Both the position numbers and the translations under genes were made by a program. Below are positions 28,427-36,622 of a stretch of DNA of 64,000 bases, piece after piece. How positions within the stretch are numbered: position 1 is the stretch's first letter; the number at the start of each line of letters is the position of its first letter. This stretch comes from Planotetraspora thailandica (lineage in GTDB: Bacteria > Actinomycetota > Actinomycetes > Streptosporangiales > Streptosporangiaceae). Where the stretch lies: NCBI RefSeq assembly GCF_016863335.1, contig NZ_BOOR01000007.1, forward strand, positions 389,857 through 453,856. Reading direction: 5' to 3'. Under the pieces are notes generated by a model, which made no database searches, was not told the origin of the DNA, and was given only the letters and a program-made list of their open reading frames with translations.

Positions 28427-28454
28427 AGGGGCCAGATCTTAGGGTCTGGCCCCT
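28427..28454 (+). terminator. Rho-independent terminator after ychF
   Basis: AGGGGCCAGA pairs with TCTGGCCCCT (10 bp, 8-nt loop), followed by TCCTGTTTTCTCC. It lies 55 nt past the ychF stop. Confidence 0.7.
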
Positions 28455-28531
28455 TCCTGTTTTCTCCGGCTGGATCTCTGTTTGGCGACGGTGCGGATGT
28501 CGTTGCAGAGCGGGTGCCTAAGATCGCGGGC

Positions 28532-29269
28532 ATGGCGTTGCGACCTGTTCTGGTGAACATGAAGGCTCTTGATGACTCGGCGGTCGGCCGGTTCTGGGCG
28601 GAGGCTCTCGGCTGGGATGTTTCCAGCGAGGGACGCGGCGCGACCGCCGCTCAACCCGTCGGCTTCGATTGGCTGGACCCGGTCACCGTCTGCGTCGACG
28701 TCATCGCCGTCCCGGAACCCAAGACGACAACGAAGAACCGTGTGCACCTCGATCTCGCCACCACCTCTGCAGCCCATCAGGCGGAGTTGGTCGCGCGCCT
28801 CCAGTCTCTTGGTGCGACGCCCGCCCACGTGGGCCAGGGCAAAGTGCCGTGGACTGTCCTCGCCGACCCGGAGGGCAACGAGTTCTGCGTGCTGGAGCCT
28901 CGGGAGATCTACCGGGACACCGGGCCGATCGCCCGGGTGGTGGTCGACTGCGCGGATCCGCGGGCCATGGCCCGGTTCTGGGACGAGGCGATGGACTGGA
29001 CCCTGCACGAGGTGACTGACGACCATGCGGTGTGGCGCTCCGCCAAGGGTGTCGGCCCGTATCTCGAGTTCCTCCGCACTGGCGTGAAGACCGTGCCAGA
29101 CCGCGTCCATCTTGACCTGGTGCCGGACCTCGGTGACGACAAAGCGGCGGAGGTGGCCCGGCTGCGGGCCCTCGGCGCCACCGACCTCGACGTCGGCCAG
29201 GGCGACGTCCCGTGGACGTGCCTGACCGACCCGGAGGGCCACGAGTTCTGCGTCCTCGCCCGGTCCTGA
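28532..29269 (+). CDS. VOC-superfamily (glyoxalase-like) protein, two tandem domains
   Basis: 245 residues made of two similar halves: RPVLVNMKALDDSAVGRFWAEALGW and RVVVDCADPRAMARFWDEAMDW each begin a VOC unit, and each ends with a near-identical block (VGQGKVPWTVLADPEGNEFCVL and VGQGDVPWTCLTDPEGHEFCVL). This is the DUF/glyoxalase-6 type widespread in actinomycetes, of unassigned activity. The ATG 28532 has TAAGAT 7 nt upstream, so leaderless. The frame is open further upstream but that stretch contains the ychF terminator. Confidence 0.85.
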   Translation: MALRPVLVNMKALDDSAVGRFWAEALGWDVSSEGRGATAAQPVGFDWLDPVTVCVDVIAVPEPKTTTKNRVHLDLATTSAAHQAELVARLQSLGATPAHVGQGKVPWTVLADPEGNEFCVLEPREIYRDTGPIARVVVDCADPRAMARFWDEAMDWTLHEVTDDHAVWRSAKGVGPYLEFLRTGVKTVPDRVHLDLVPDLGDDKAAEVARLRALGATDLDVGQGDVPWTCLTDPEGHEFCVLARS

Positions 29270-29772
29270 CGCGGGGCCTTGACGACACCCCGGCAATCAT
29301 GCGGCGGAGCGTACGGCGAGTGCCGCTCGCGTCGCTGTCCCGAGGCGCGTGCGGGGCGCACGACACGGTGAACTTTCGGCAACGAAGGACCATCGACGTG
29401 AGGCCAAAAGGCCGCACGACCAGGGCGTCGAGTTCCATCCCCAGGTCGGCCGCGTGACTCAGAGTTCCGCCGCAACGTCTGAAACGCCTTTGGGATACGT
29501 CTCTGACCTGCTAGGACAGCAATACCTGGCGGTTTGGTAATCGATGTCCGACCTCGGCCAGGCGTAACGTGCTTTCCCGCGAGCTGCCAGGCGTGGGGCG
29601 TCTCATCTGGAGGTAGACCTGGTTTGCTCGGTCACGGCGATGCTTGCACCATGGGCGTGGCTTTACTGGAAGAATTGGCGAGACCGCTAGGGTGAAACTT
29701 CAATGCGGCTAACCGGATCGAAAGTAAGACAACACCGCGCCAGCCGGGGGGATCGGCGCGAGCGGAGGCGTG
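29270..29772. other. 503-bp non-coding interval before the secretion-like cluster
   Basis: No convincing gene, tRNA, direct repeat or integrase remnant was found. Base composition is lower in GC than the surroundings, mainly from 29460 to 29720. A small hairpin GGCC-AAAA-GGCC lies near 29405. TAGGGT at 29688-29693 is a possible -10 element for the downstream operon, but no -35 stands out. Short open frames (for example a 14-codon one at 29651) have no support. Confidence 0.5.
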
Positions 29773-30786
29773 ATGGCTCGCAGGTCAACCGTCCAGCAGG
29801 ATCCGCGGATCGCTGGCGAGCCAGAGTCATACCCTCCGGAGGGTCCTGATCGGTTGGCCGTGTCGCGCATGACGTCCTCCCAGCGCGGGGGATGGGGCGG
29901 CGGCGGAGGCCGCTGGCTCGTGTGGACGGGCCGCGCGATCCTGTGGGCGTTGATCATCGTCATCGTCGTCAACGGCGTGCGGGCGCCGTTCGAGCGTTTC
30001 AGCCAGGGCGACACGAAAACCACGACGGCGGCCGAGCCGACCGATTCTGAATTCCCCGTGACGCAGGCCGCCGCATTTGCCAACCAGTTCGCCGCCGTCT
30101 ATTTGAATTACGACGCCTCGAACGCGCAGCAAAGAGCGGAACGGTTGCGGCCTTTTCTTCCCCAGGGCGCCGACGACCAGTTCGGATGGAACGGATACGG
30201 CCGGATGACCGCCGGGTCGATCCAGTTCTCCGGAATCAAAGTGAACGGCGACCACGACGCGGTCGTCACGGTGTCCTATCAGTCGGGCGGAGAGCGGGGT
30301 TTGCTCTCTGTTCCGGTTTATTACGACCAGGGACATTTCGTGGTGTCCGCCCAGCCGGGGCTGCTGCCCGCTCCCGCGATCGCGGGGCTGCCCCAGCCGG
30401 CCGATCCGGCTCGCGACGGGGCGACGGAGGCGGAGCTCCGCCCGCAGATCGAGGGCTTCTTCAAGGCGTTCGCGTCGGGTGACCCGGTTGATCTGCAGCG
30501 CTATGTCGCGAGCGGAGTGACGATCAACGGCTTCAACGGGGAGTTCACCCTGGCGAAACTCGACCAGCTCATCGTGCCCGAAGGCGCGGCGAACAGCAGG
30601 GAGGTCACCGCTGTGGTCGTGTGGGCCATCTCGTCGAACGGGTCCGACGCCGTTTCGACGTCGGGAGAGAACGACCCGTCCGTCCAGCCCGGCGGCTTGG
30701 AGCAGGCTTACACGTTGTCCATGGAGAAGCAGGGCGGCAAGTGGTTCGTCCAGCAGGTCCAAGGTGCGAGCCGGTCCGTGGGGTAG
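29773..30786 (+). CDS. Conjugal-transfer protein TcpC/ConB-like (VirB8-type)
   Basis: 337 residues: cytosolic N-terminus with a Gly-rich stretch, one membrane helix (ILWALIIVIVVNGV, about 55-72), then two successive NTF2-like outer domains (about 95-200 and 225-337) seen as paired blocks such as FANQFAAVYLNYDASNAQQRAERLRPFLP and EGFFKAFASGDPVDLQRYVA. That is the TcpC layout of Gram-positive conjugation machines, where TcpC/ConB is a bitopic channel component. The ATG 29773 is preferred (GGAGG 4 nt upstream); GTG 29770 is adjacent. First gene of a run of same-strand genes to 41250. Confidence 0.82.
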   Translation: MARRSTVQQDPRIAGEPESYPPEGPDRLAVSRMTSSQRGGWGGGGGRWLVWTGRAILWALIIVIVVNGVRAPFERFSQGDTKTTTAAEPTDSEFPVTQAAAFANQFAAVYLNYDASNAQQRAERLRPFLPQGADDQFGWNGYGRMTAGSIQFSGIKVNGDHDAVVTVSYQSGGERGLLSVPVYYDQGHFVVSAQPGLLPAPAIAGLPQPADPARDGATEAELRPQIEGFFKAFASGDPVDLQRYVASGVTINGFNGEFTLAKLDQLIVPEGAANSREVTAVVVWAISSNGSDAVSTSGENDPSVQPGGLEQAYTLSMEKQGGKWFVQQVQGASRSVG

Positions 30787-30836
30787 CGCATGCCCGGCCA
30801 TGACATCGCTGATCCATACCCCCGGGAGGGCGAGAA

Positions 30837-31121
30837 TTGATTTTGAAGACCATCGTGGACAGTGCGTTGCATCTGGCCACGCCACAGGCGCCGACAGGCG
30901 GAATCAACACCGAGGGACTGGCCGACTTCCTGCGGACCTTCTTCGCGCCGCTGTTCCTCGCGATCGTCTCCGTCGTGGCGCTGTTCTTCCTCTTCACTCG
31001 TGAGATCACCAGATTCGTTCAGTTCATCCTTCTGGCGATCGCGATCGGCGTGATCTTCTACGTCCCCAACATCATCGAGGTGGCGGCGAAGGCGATCGCG
31101 GGCGCGCTCGGAATCAAGTGA
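30837..31121 (+). CDS. Small two-helix membrane protein, TcpD/ConC-like
   Basis: 94 residues: a short amphipathic start, then two membrane helices (PLFLAIVSVVALFFLF and FVQFILLAIAIGVIFYVPNII). TTG start with GGAGG about 8 nt upstream. Size, topology and position between TcpC-like and TcpE-like genes equal ConC in ICEBs1 and TcpD in pCW3-type systems. Sequence alone would not identify it, since such proteins are tiny and diverse. Confidence 0.7.
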   Translation: MILKTIVDSALHLATPQAPTGGINTEGLADFLRTFFAPLFLAIVSVVALFFLFTREITRFVQFILLAIAIGVIFYVPNIIEVAAKAIAGALGIK

Positions 31122-31142
31122 TCCGGCGGAGAGGAGGATCGG

Positions 31143-34022
31143 GTGGATCTCCCCACATATACGAATATCTGGCGAATTGAGAAGCGGCTTTACAAGCTGT
31201 ACGACCTACGGCTGCCGATGCCGCTTCCGATCGTCTGGATCGGTGTGTTCGTGGGCGTCTCGGTCCCCTGGTGGGTCCTCCTCTGGCTGGTGAAAGTTCC
31301 CTTCGCCGCGCCCTGGCACGTGGTCTACCTGCTTCCCCCCGGGATCGTGACCTGGTTGTCGACCCGGCCCGTGATCGAGGGCAAGCGGCTGACCGAGGTC
31401 CTGCAGTCGCAGCTGCGCTATCTCGCCGAGCCCCGCACGTGGTGCCGTATGGCGCCGTCGGCGGAGCCCGAGGAGGTCTCCTTCACCGCCCGGGTGTGGC
31501 GGATCGCCCCGCCGCTTCCGCGTGTCAGCGTCAAGGCCGCCCGCAGGGCGGAACAGCCGGCCGTCGCGGCTGCCGAGGCCGCGGTGACGGCGGACACGGG
31601 TGCGGAGGTCGCCGGCACCCCGATCAGAGGAATGGCCGCCAGAAACCTCGCAAGCACAGGGAGCCCCTCCCGGCGCCCGGCCGCAGAGGCCGGCTCCAGG
31701 GGAGGCGGCTCGCGGGGCCGCGCCGTACGGGGCACCGGATCCGCGGGCCCGTCCGTCAGAGGTACGGCCGGCACGCCGGTCAGGGGGACCGGTTCAGGAG
31801 GCTCAGGGGCGGGCCCAGGCAAGGGAAAGGGCACAGGCAAGGGCACAGGATCGGGAGGCGCACGAGGCAGGGGCCGCGGCAAGGCGGTCGAACCCTGGAC
31901 CCCGGAGCGTGCCATTCCCCCGCGTCCCGTTCCCCCTGCCGCGCTGCCCCCGGTCGCGTTGCCCCGTGCCGAGTCGCGCCCTGCCGAGTCGCGCCCCGCC
32001 GCCGCACTGCCCCCAGCCGAGTCGCGCCCTGCCGAGCTGCGCCCTACTGACTTGCGCTCTGCTGACTCTGCCGAGCCGGCGCGTCCCACGCCCGCCGTTC
32101 CCGCTGCGGGATCTCCCGCGACGGTGCATCCCGCGGTCGCGGCCGCCGCGGCAGCGGCCTCTGCCGTTCCGGAGACTCCGCCGGCGAGTGACCCTGCCTT
32201 CTTCCTGCCGGCGGCGCAGAGCGGGCCATCCTCTGACGCCGGGCAGGTTCCGGCGGATCCCCGTCCCGGCGCGGCCACTCAGCCCGAGGTCCGCCCTGGC
32301 GATGCGTCCCAGGAGAGCCCGCAGGAGCCCGGCGCGGCCGAGCGGCGCGGTACGGCTCCTGCTCCGCCGATCGGCACCGAAGCGCTGCGACGGTTGCGGC
32401 GGCTGGCCGCGTCCGCCGAGCACGATGAGCGGAACACGCCCGAGCTTCCGCCGGGCGTGCCGGTGCCCCGCGCCCTGGACTCCCGTCCGGAGGCGACCAA
32501 ACCGCAGGCCATCGCTCCCAAGCCCCCTACGATCGGTTCTCTGACGCCGCCGGAGGCGGTCGCGCCCGAGGCGCCGCAGCACGCTCCAGAAAAGACTTCC
32601 GGCACGCCCGCACCGAGTCCTGATGTGACCGGTGCGCGTCCCGAGGCGCCCGACGTGCGCCCGGACGCGTCTGAGCCGGACGCGGGTGCGTCCGAGCAGG
32701 AGGCCGGCGCGACCGCGCCGCGTACGGCCGGCCCGTCGGAGCGGCAGCGCGAGGCGTGGGAGCAGCACAGGAAGGGCCAGCCTCCCCGGCCCGTCCGCCC
32801 GGTCGAAACGCAGCGCCCCACCGAGATGGAGGGCCCGTCCGGCACTCGGGGTCCGGCGGAGGCCGGTGGCGGCGAGAGCCGTCCTGCTGAGGCCGTCCGA
32901 CCGGCTGAGGCCGCCCGCGCCGCAGAAACGGGACAGCCGTCGACGCCTCCGGTGCTTCCGTCCGGTCCTGCGTCTCCGGTCGCACCGGGCACGGGGCACA
33001 GAGGAGTGTCGATCAGGACTGTGCCCTCCGCCTCGCAGGTCGGGGGGCCCAGCGGGCCCGCCAGCCCGGTGCTCCCGCCCACCACCACGCCTGGGGCGCC
33101 GGTGAGCGAACCACGCGTCCGGAGGGTGGAGTCCGTCGTCGGCCGCGGCTCATCGGGCGGGTGGCGCAAGCTCGCCCAGGTGGTCGTCGGCGGCAGCCGT
33201 ACCGACGGCATGGAGATCGACGAAGCGAGGGCCCGCACGCCGCTCACGACGAGCAGGCGGATCATGGTGCTGGGCTGCACCGGAGGTGCGGGCCAGACCA
33301 CCACGGCGCTCATGCTGGGCCACACGCTGGCCCGCTACCGGGACGACCGCGTGCTCGCCCTCGACGCCAACAGCGGGGACGACACGCTCACATCGCGAAT
33401 TCAGGCCGAGTCGCCGGAGACGCTGACCTCGCTGCTGGAGGGGTCGCGGTCCGTGAGCGGCTACCTCGGCATGCGGTCCTACACCTCGCGATGCGAGTCG
33501 GGTCTCGAGGTCGTGGGCGCCGACACCGACGCCGGGGCCGAGCAGCGGTTGTCGGACCGGGCGTTGCTGAACGACTGGCGGCGCACGCTGGCCACGCTCG
33601 ACCAGCACTACCGCCTGGTCGTCGTCGACCCGGCGGCCGCGCTCGCCGCCCGGCTCCTGCCGTACACCGACCAGCTGGTGCTCGTCGCGCCCGCGAGTGA
33701 GGACGCGTCGGAGTCCATCGCGATGACGTACGAGTGGCTCGACGGTCACGGCGTCTCCGACCTGCGGCGCAGGGCCGTCATGGTGATCAACGGGGTGAGC
33801 CGGCGGAGCATGCCGGACGTCGAGCAGGCCGAGGCGGTGGCCAGCGGGCGCTGCCGGGCCATCGTCCGGGTGCCGTGGGAGGACGAGCTCGCACCCGGCC
33901 GTCCCGGACCGGTTGACGTCAACCACCTACGGACCGGTGGACGCAGGGCGTACGTTGCATTGGCAGGAGTGATCGTGAGCGGCTTGGCGACCATCCAGGC
34001 CAAGCAGGAGGTGGCCAAATGA
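31143..34022 (+). CDS. TcpE/ConD-like membrane protein fused to a MinD/ParA-like ATPase domain via a 550-residue disordered linker
   Basis: 959 residues. Residues 1-130 are a TcpE domain: NIWRIEKRLYKLYDLRLPMPLP, two membrane helices, then LSTRPVIEGKRLTEVLQSQLRYL. About 130-680 is low complexity, rich in Pro, Ala, Arg, Ser and Glu with AESRPAESRPA-type units. About 695-959 is a MinD/EspI-like ATPase: RIMVLGCTGGAGQTTTALMLGH, VLALDANSGDDTL, HYRLVVVDPAAALAARLLPYTDQLVLV. The P-loop reads GGAGQTT with Gln718 (codon 33294-33296) where nearly all P-loops have Lys, and Thr replaces the signature Lys of the KGG form. It may therefore bind nucleotide weakly or not hydrolyse it. GTG start with GGAGG upstream. 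Confidence 0.85.
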   Translation: MDLPTYTNIWRIEKRLYKLYDLRLPMPLPIVWIGVFVGVSVPWWVLLWLVKVPFAAPWHVVYLLPPGIVTWLSTRPVIEGKRLTEVLQSQLRYLAEPRTWCRMAPSAEPEEVSFTARVWRIAPPLPRVSVKAARRAEQPAVAAAEAAVTADTGAEVAGTPIRGMAARNLASTGSPSRRPAAEAGSRGGGSRGRAVRGTGSAGPSVRGTAGTPVRGTGSGGSGAGPGKGKGTGKGTGSGGARGRGRGKAVEPWTPERAIPPRPVPPAALPPVALPRAESRPAESRPAAALPPAESRPAELRPTDLRSADSAEPARPTPAVPAAGSPATVHPAVAAAAAAASAVPETPPASDPAFFLPAAQSGPSSDAGQVPADPRPGAATQPEVRPGDASQESPQEPGAAERRGTAPAPPIGTEALRRLRRLAASAEHDERNTPELPPGVPVPRALDSRPEATKPQAIAPKPPTIGSLTPPEAVAPEAPQHAPEKTSGTPAPSPDVTGARPEAPDVRPDASEPDAGASEQEAGATAPRTAGPSERQREAWEQHRKGQPPRPVRPVETQRPTEMEGPSGTRGPAEAGGGESRPAEAVRPAEAARAAETGQPSTPPVLPSGPASPVAPGTGHRGVSIRTVPSASQVGGPSGPASPVLPPTTTPGAPVSEPRVRRVESVVGRGSSGGWRKLAQVVVGGSRTDGMEIDEARARTPLTTSRRIMVLGCTGGAGQTTTALMLGHTLARYRDDRVLALDANSGDDTLTSRIQAESPETLTSLLEGSRSVSGYLGMRSYTSRCESGLEVVGADTDAGAEQRLSDRALLNDWRRTLATLDQHYRLVVVDPAAALAARLLPYTDQLVLVAPASEDASESIAMTYEWLDGHGVSDLRRRAVMVINGVSRRSMPDVEQAEAVASGRCRAIVRVPWEDELAPGRPGPVDVNHLRTGGRRAYVALAGVIVSGLATIQAKQEVAK

Positions 34023-34141
34023 GCGCCCGGAGCGAGCGAGGAAGTTGGTGAGCGACCGATGAGCGCCGGGAGCGAACCCGACGAGCGAGCGGCGCATATG
34101 GGGTCATCGGTCCTGCGAGCGAGGAAGTTGGTGAGCGACCA
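34019..34141 (+). repeat. Imperfect tandem duplication of a start-site segment, with nested mini-ORFs
   Basis: Copy A (34019-34058) and copy B (34059-34141) both begin ATGAGCGCC and end GCGAGCGAGGAAGTTGGTGAGCGACC (the last 26 nt of each is identical), and the VirB4-like gene then again begins ATGAGC. Copy B has about 43 extra bases. The ATG of copy A overlaps the TGA of the fusion gene; the ATG of copy B opens a 28-codon frame whose TGA (34143-34145) overlaps the ATG of the next gene. This looks like a duplicated translation-coupling unit. Confidence 0.7.
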
Positions 34142-36622
34142 ATGAGCAGGGGGGCGCGGAGCCGCCTCGCGGTGCGGTATTTCGACGACCGCATCCTGCT
34201 CACCGAGGGGGCGGCGTGGGCGTACTACCGCCTGCCCACGGTGAGCTACGAGTTCCTCACTCCTGAAGAGCGGGAGGCGCTCGCCACCAACATCACGATC
34301 GCGCTGGCCGCGATCAGGATGCCCGACGCGGAGGTGCATCTGCGTGTCGCGCACCGGGCCTACCCGGCGGCCGAGTGGGCGATGGCGCTCAACTCCACCT
34401 CCGACGAGGGCCCCGGCTGGCGCGACTACCTCGAAGAGATGTACCGCCATGTGTGGGCGAAGGACTTCTGGAGCAAAGAGGTCTACCTGGGCGTACGGCT
34501 GGGCCCGAGAGGGGCGCAGCTCGGCGCCGGAGTGCTGGCGCAGATTTTCGGTTTCTACCAGCGAAGCGAGCGGGCTCTCGGCATCGAGGACGACCACGTC
34601 ACCGATCGTGAGATCGAGCGGTGGACCGGCCAGGCCGAGCGGCTCGGCCGCGCGCTTTCCTCCAGCGCCCTGTTGGCCCGGCACGCCACCTCCACGGAGA
34701 TCGCCTGGTTGTTCCAGCACGCGGCTTCCGGCGCCCTGGGTGAGCCGCCGCCGTCGGCGTCGCCGCGCCGCAAGTGGGGCAAGGGCGAGATCGAGGCCCT
34801 GGTGGAGGGGCAGATCCACAACGGCAGGTCGTTGCTCCGCATCGAGCAGCCTGCGGGCGACTCCTATACGGCGCATCTGTCGTTCGCCCGTTTCCCCGAC
34901 CTGATGGCCTTCCCCGACGGGGAGCCGTGGCTGCACTTCGCCGACCAGTTGCCGTTCCCTGTGGAGTTGTCCAGCCGGATGCGGCTGATTCCGCCGGTGC
35001 GGGCGAGCAAGGACGTGGCGCGCAAGCTCGCGCACGCCCGCGACATGGACATCCACATCCGTGAGGCGGGGGCGGAGGCGCCGCTCGCGCTGGCGGAGCA
35101 GATCGACGCCGCGCGGATGCTGGAGCACGGCATCACCAAGGAGCGCCTGCCCTTCGTGTACGGCTGGCACCGGCTGAGCGTCAGCGCGCCGACCGAGGAG
35201 ATCTGCGTGCAGCGGGTCGAGGCGGTCGTGGAGCACTACCGCGACCTCGGAATCGACGTCGTCAACTCGACCGGCGACCAGTTCTCGCTGTTCTGCGAGG
35301 CGCTGCCGGGTGAGCGGCTCCGGGTCAACGCGTACGCCCAGCGGCAGCCCCTGCGCACGATCGCGGGCGGCATGGCGACGGCGACCGTGGAGCTCGGCGA
35401 CCGGGTGGACGAGTCGAACGCCGGCTGGATCGGGCCGTACGTGGGGGAGACCCTGGGGCGGGCCCGCAGCATCGTGCACTTCGACCCGCTGGTGGCGGCG
35501 GCGAGGAACCGCCCGACGGCCATCGCGATCACGGGTGAGCCCGGCGGCGGCAAGACGACCTTGGCGCTGTTGCTCATGTACCAGATGGCGTTGCGCGGCG
35601 TGACCATCGCCGTCATCGACCCGAAGGGCGACGCCGAGTCTCTCGTGCAGTTGTTGCAGCGACGGGGCCGTAAGGCGCGGACCATCCCGCTGGGGTCGGC
35701 CGCGCCGGGGTTGCTCGACCCGTTCTCCTTCGGAGACGACATCGCGGCCAGGAAGACGATGGCGACCGAGACGTTGCGGCTGCTGCTTCCGCGCATGTCG
35801 GAGGAGCGGGAGTCGGCGATGATCCAGGCGGTGGCCGCGGTCTCCAACGAGCCTGACCCGTCGCTCGGCAAGGTCGTCGACCACCTGGAGCGTTCGGAGG
35901 ACGCCGCGTCCAAGAACCTCGGGGCGGTGCTGCGCTCGATGTCGGAGATGCATCTGGCCCGGTTGTGCTTCGACAAGTCCGGCGGCGACCAGATCGACCC
36001 CGAGGGCTGGACCACGGTCTTCACGCTGGGCGGGCTCACGCTGCCCGACGTCACGACCACCCGCGACGACTACTCCTACGAACAGCGGCTGTCGGTGGCG
36101 CTGCTCTATCTGGTGTCCCAGTTCGCCCGTCGGCTGATGAACGGGCTCGACCGGCGCACGCCGAAGGCGATCTTCCTCGACGAGGCGTGGGCGATCACGT
36201 CCACGCCGGAGGGGGCCAAGCTGGTGCCGGAGGTCTCCCGGATGGGCCGCTCGCGCAACACGGCTCTCGTGCTGGTGTCGCAGAACGCGGGCGACCTGCT
36301 CAACGAGCAGGTCACGAACTGCCTTTCCTCCGTCTTCGCGTTCCGCTCCACCGAGCGTGTGGAGGTGGGGAGCGTGCTGGAGTTGCTCGGCGTGGACCCG
36401 TCGGAGGAGCACAAGGCCGTGCTGCGTTCGCTGGGCAACGGCGAGTGCGTCTTCCGTGACCTGGACGGCAGGGCGGGCCGGATCGGCGTGGACCTCATCT
36501 CCGAGGAATTGCTGCGCTGGCTTGATACCAATCCGACACACGACAAACCAAGCGAGAACATGCATGATCGTCTCAGCGGGGACGCTGATCGGTCGGGGGT
36601 CACGCAGGAGGTTCGGTCGTGA
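34142..36622 (+). CDS. VirB4/TraC/ConE-like secretion ATPase
   Basis: 826 residues. The N-terminal half (about 1-450) is the VirB4-type membrane-proximal region without clear helices (SRLAVRYFDDRILLTEGAAWAYYRLP resembles SCO6880-type proteins). The motor domain has Walker A TGEPGGGKTT at about residue 463-472, VIDPKGDAESLVQLL at about 490, Walker B KAIFLDEAWAI near 675 and the sensor-like LVSQNAGDLL near 715. VirB4 proteins energise assembly and substrate passage of type IV secretion systems. No TcpA/FtsK coupling protein is encoded nearby. It ends in a GTGA overlap with the next gene. Confidence 0.9.
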   Translation: MSRGARSRLAVRYFDDRILLTEGAAWAYYRLPTVSYEFLTPEEREALATNITIALAAIRMPDAEVHLRVAHRAYPAAEWAMALNSTSDEGPGWRDYLEEMYRHVWAKDFWSKEVYLGVRLGPRGAQLGAGVLAQIFGFYQRSERALGIEDDHVTDREIERWTGQAERLGRALSSSALLARHATSTEIAWLFQHAASGALGEPPPSASPRRKWGKGEIEALVEGQIHNGRSLLRIEQPAGDSYTAHLSFARFPDLMAFPDGEPWLHFADQLPFPVELSSRMRLIPPVRASKDVARKLAHARDMDIHIREAGAEAPLALAEQIDAARMLEHGITKERLPFVYGWHRLSVSAPTEEICVQRVEAVVEHYRDLGIDVVNSTGDQFSLFCEALPGERLRVNAYAQRQPLRTIAGGMATATVELGDRVDESNAGWIGPYVGETLGRARSIVHFDPLVAAARNRPTAIAITGEPGGGKTTLALLLMYQMALRGVTIAVIDPKGDAESLVQLLQRRGRKARTIPLGSAAPGLLDPFSFGDDIAARKTMATETLRLLLPRMSEERESAMIQAVAAVSNEPDPSLGKVVDHLERSEDAASKNLGAVLRSMSEMHLARLCFDKSGGDQIDPEGWTTVFTLGGLTLPDVTTTRDDYSYEQRLSVALLYLVSQFARRLMNGLDRRTPKAIFLDEAWAITSTPEGAKLVPEVSRMGRSRNTALVLVSQNAGDLLNEQVTNCLSSVFAFRSTERVEVGSVLELLGVDPSEEHKAVLRSLGNGECVFRDLDGRAGRIGVDLISEELLRWLDTNPTHDKPSENMHDRLSGDADRSGVTQEVRS

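Noticed and set aside
29280..29760. Possible tRNA or CRISPR content in the 500-bp gap
   Set aside because: No cloverleaf-compatible arms or TTCRA loop and no regularly spaced repeats could be found.
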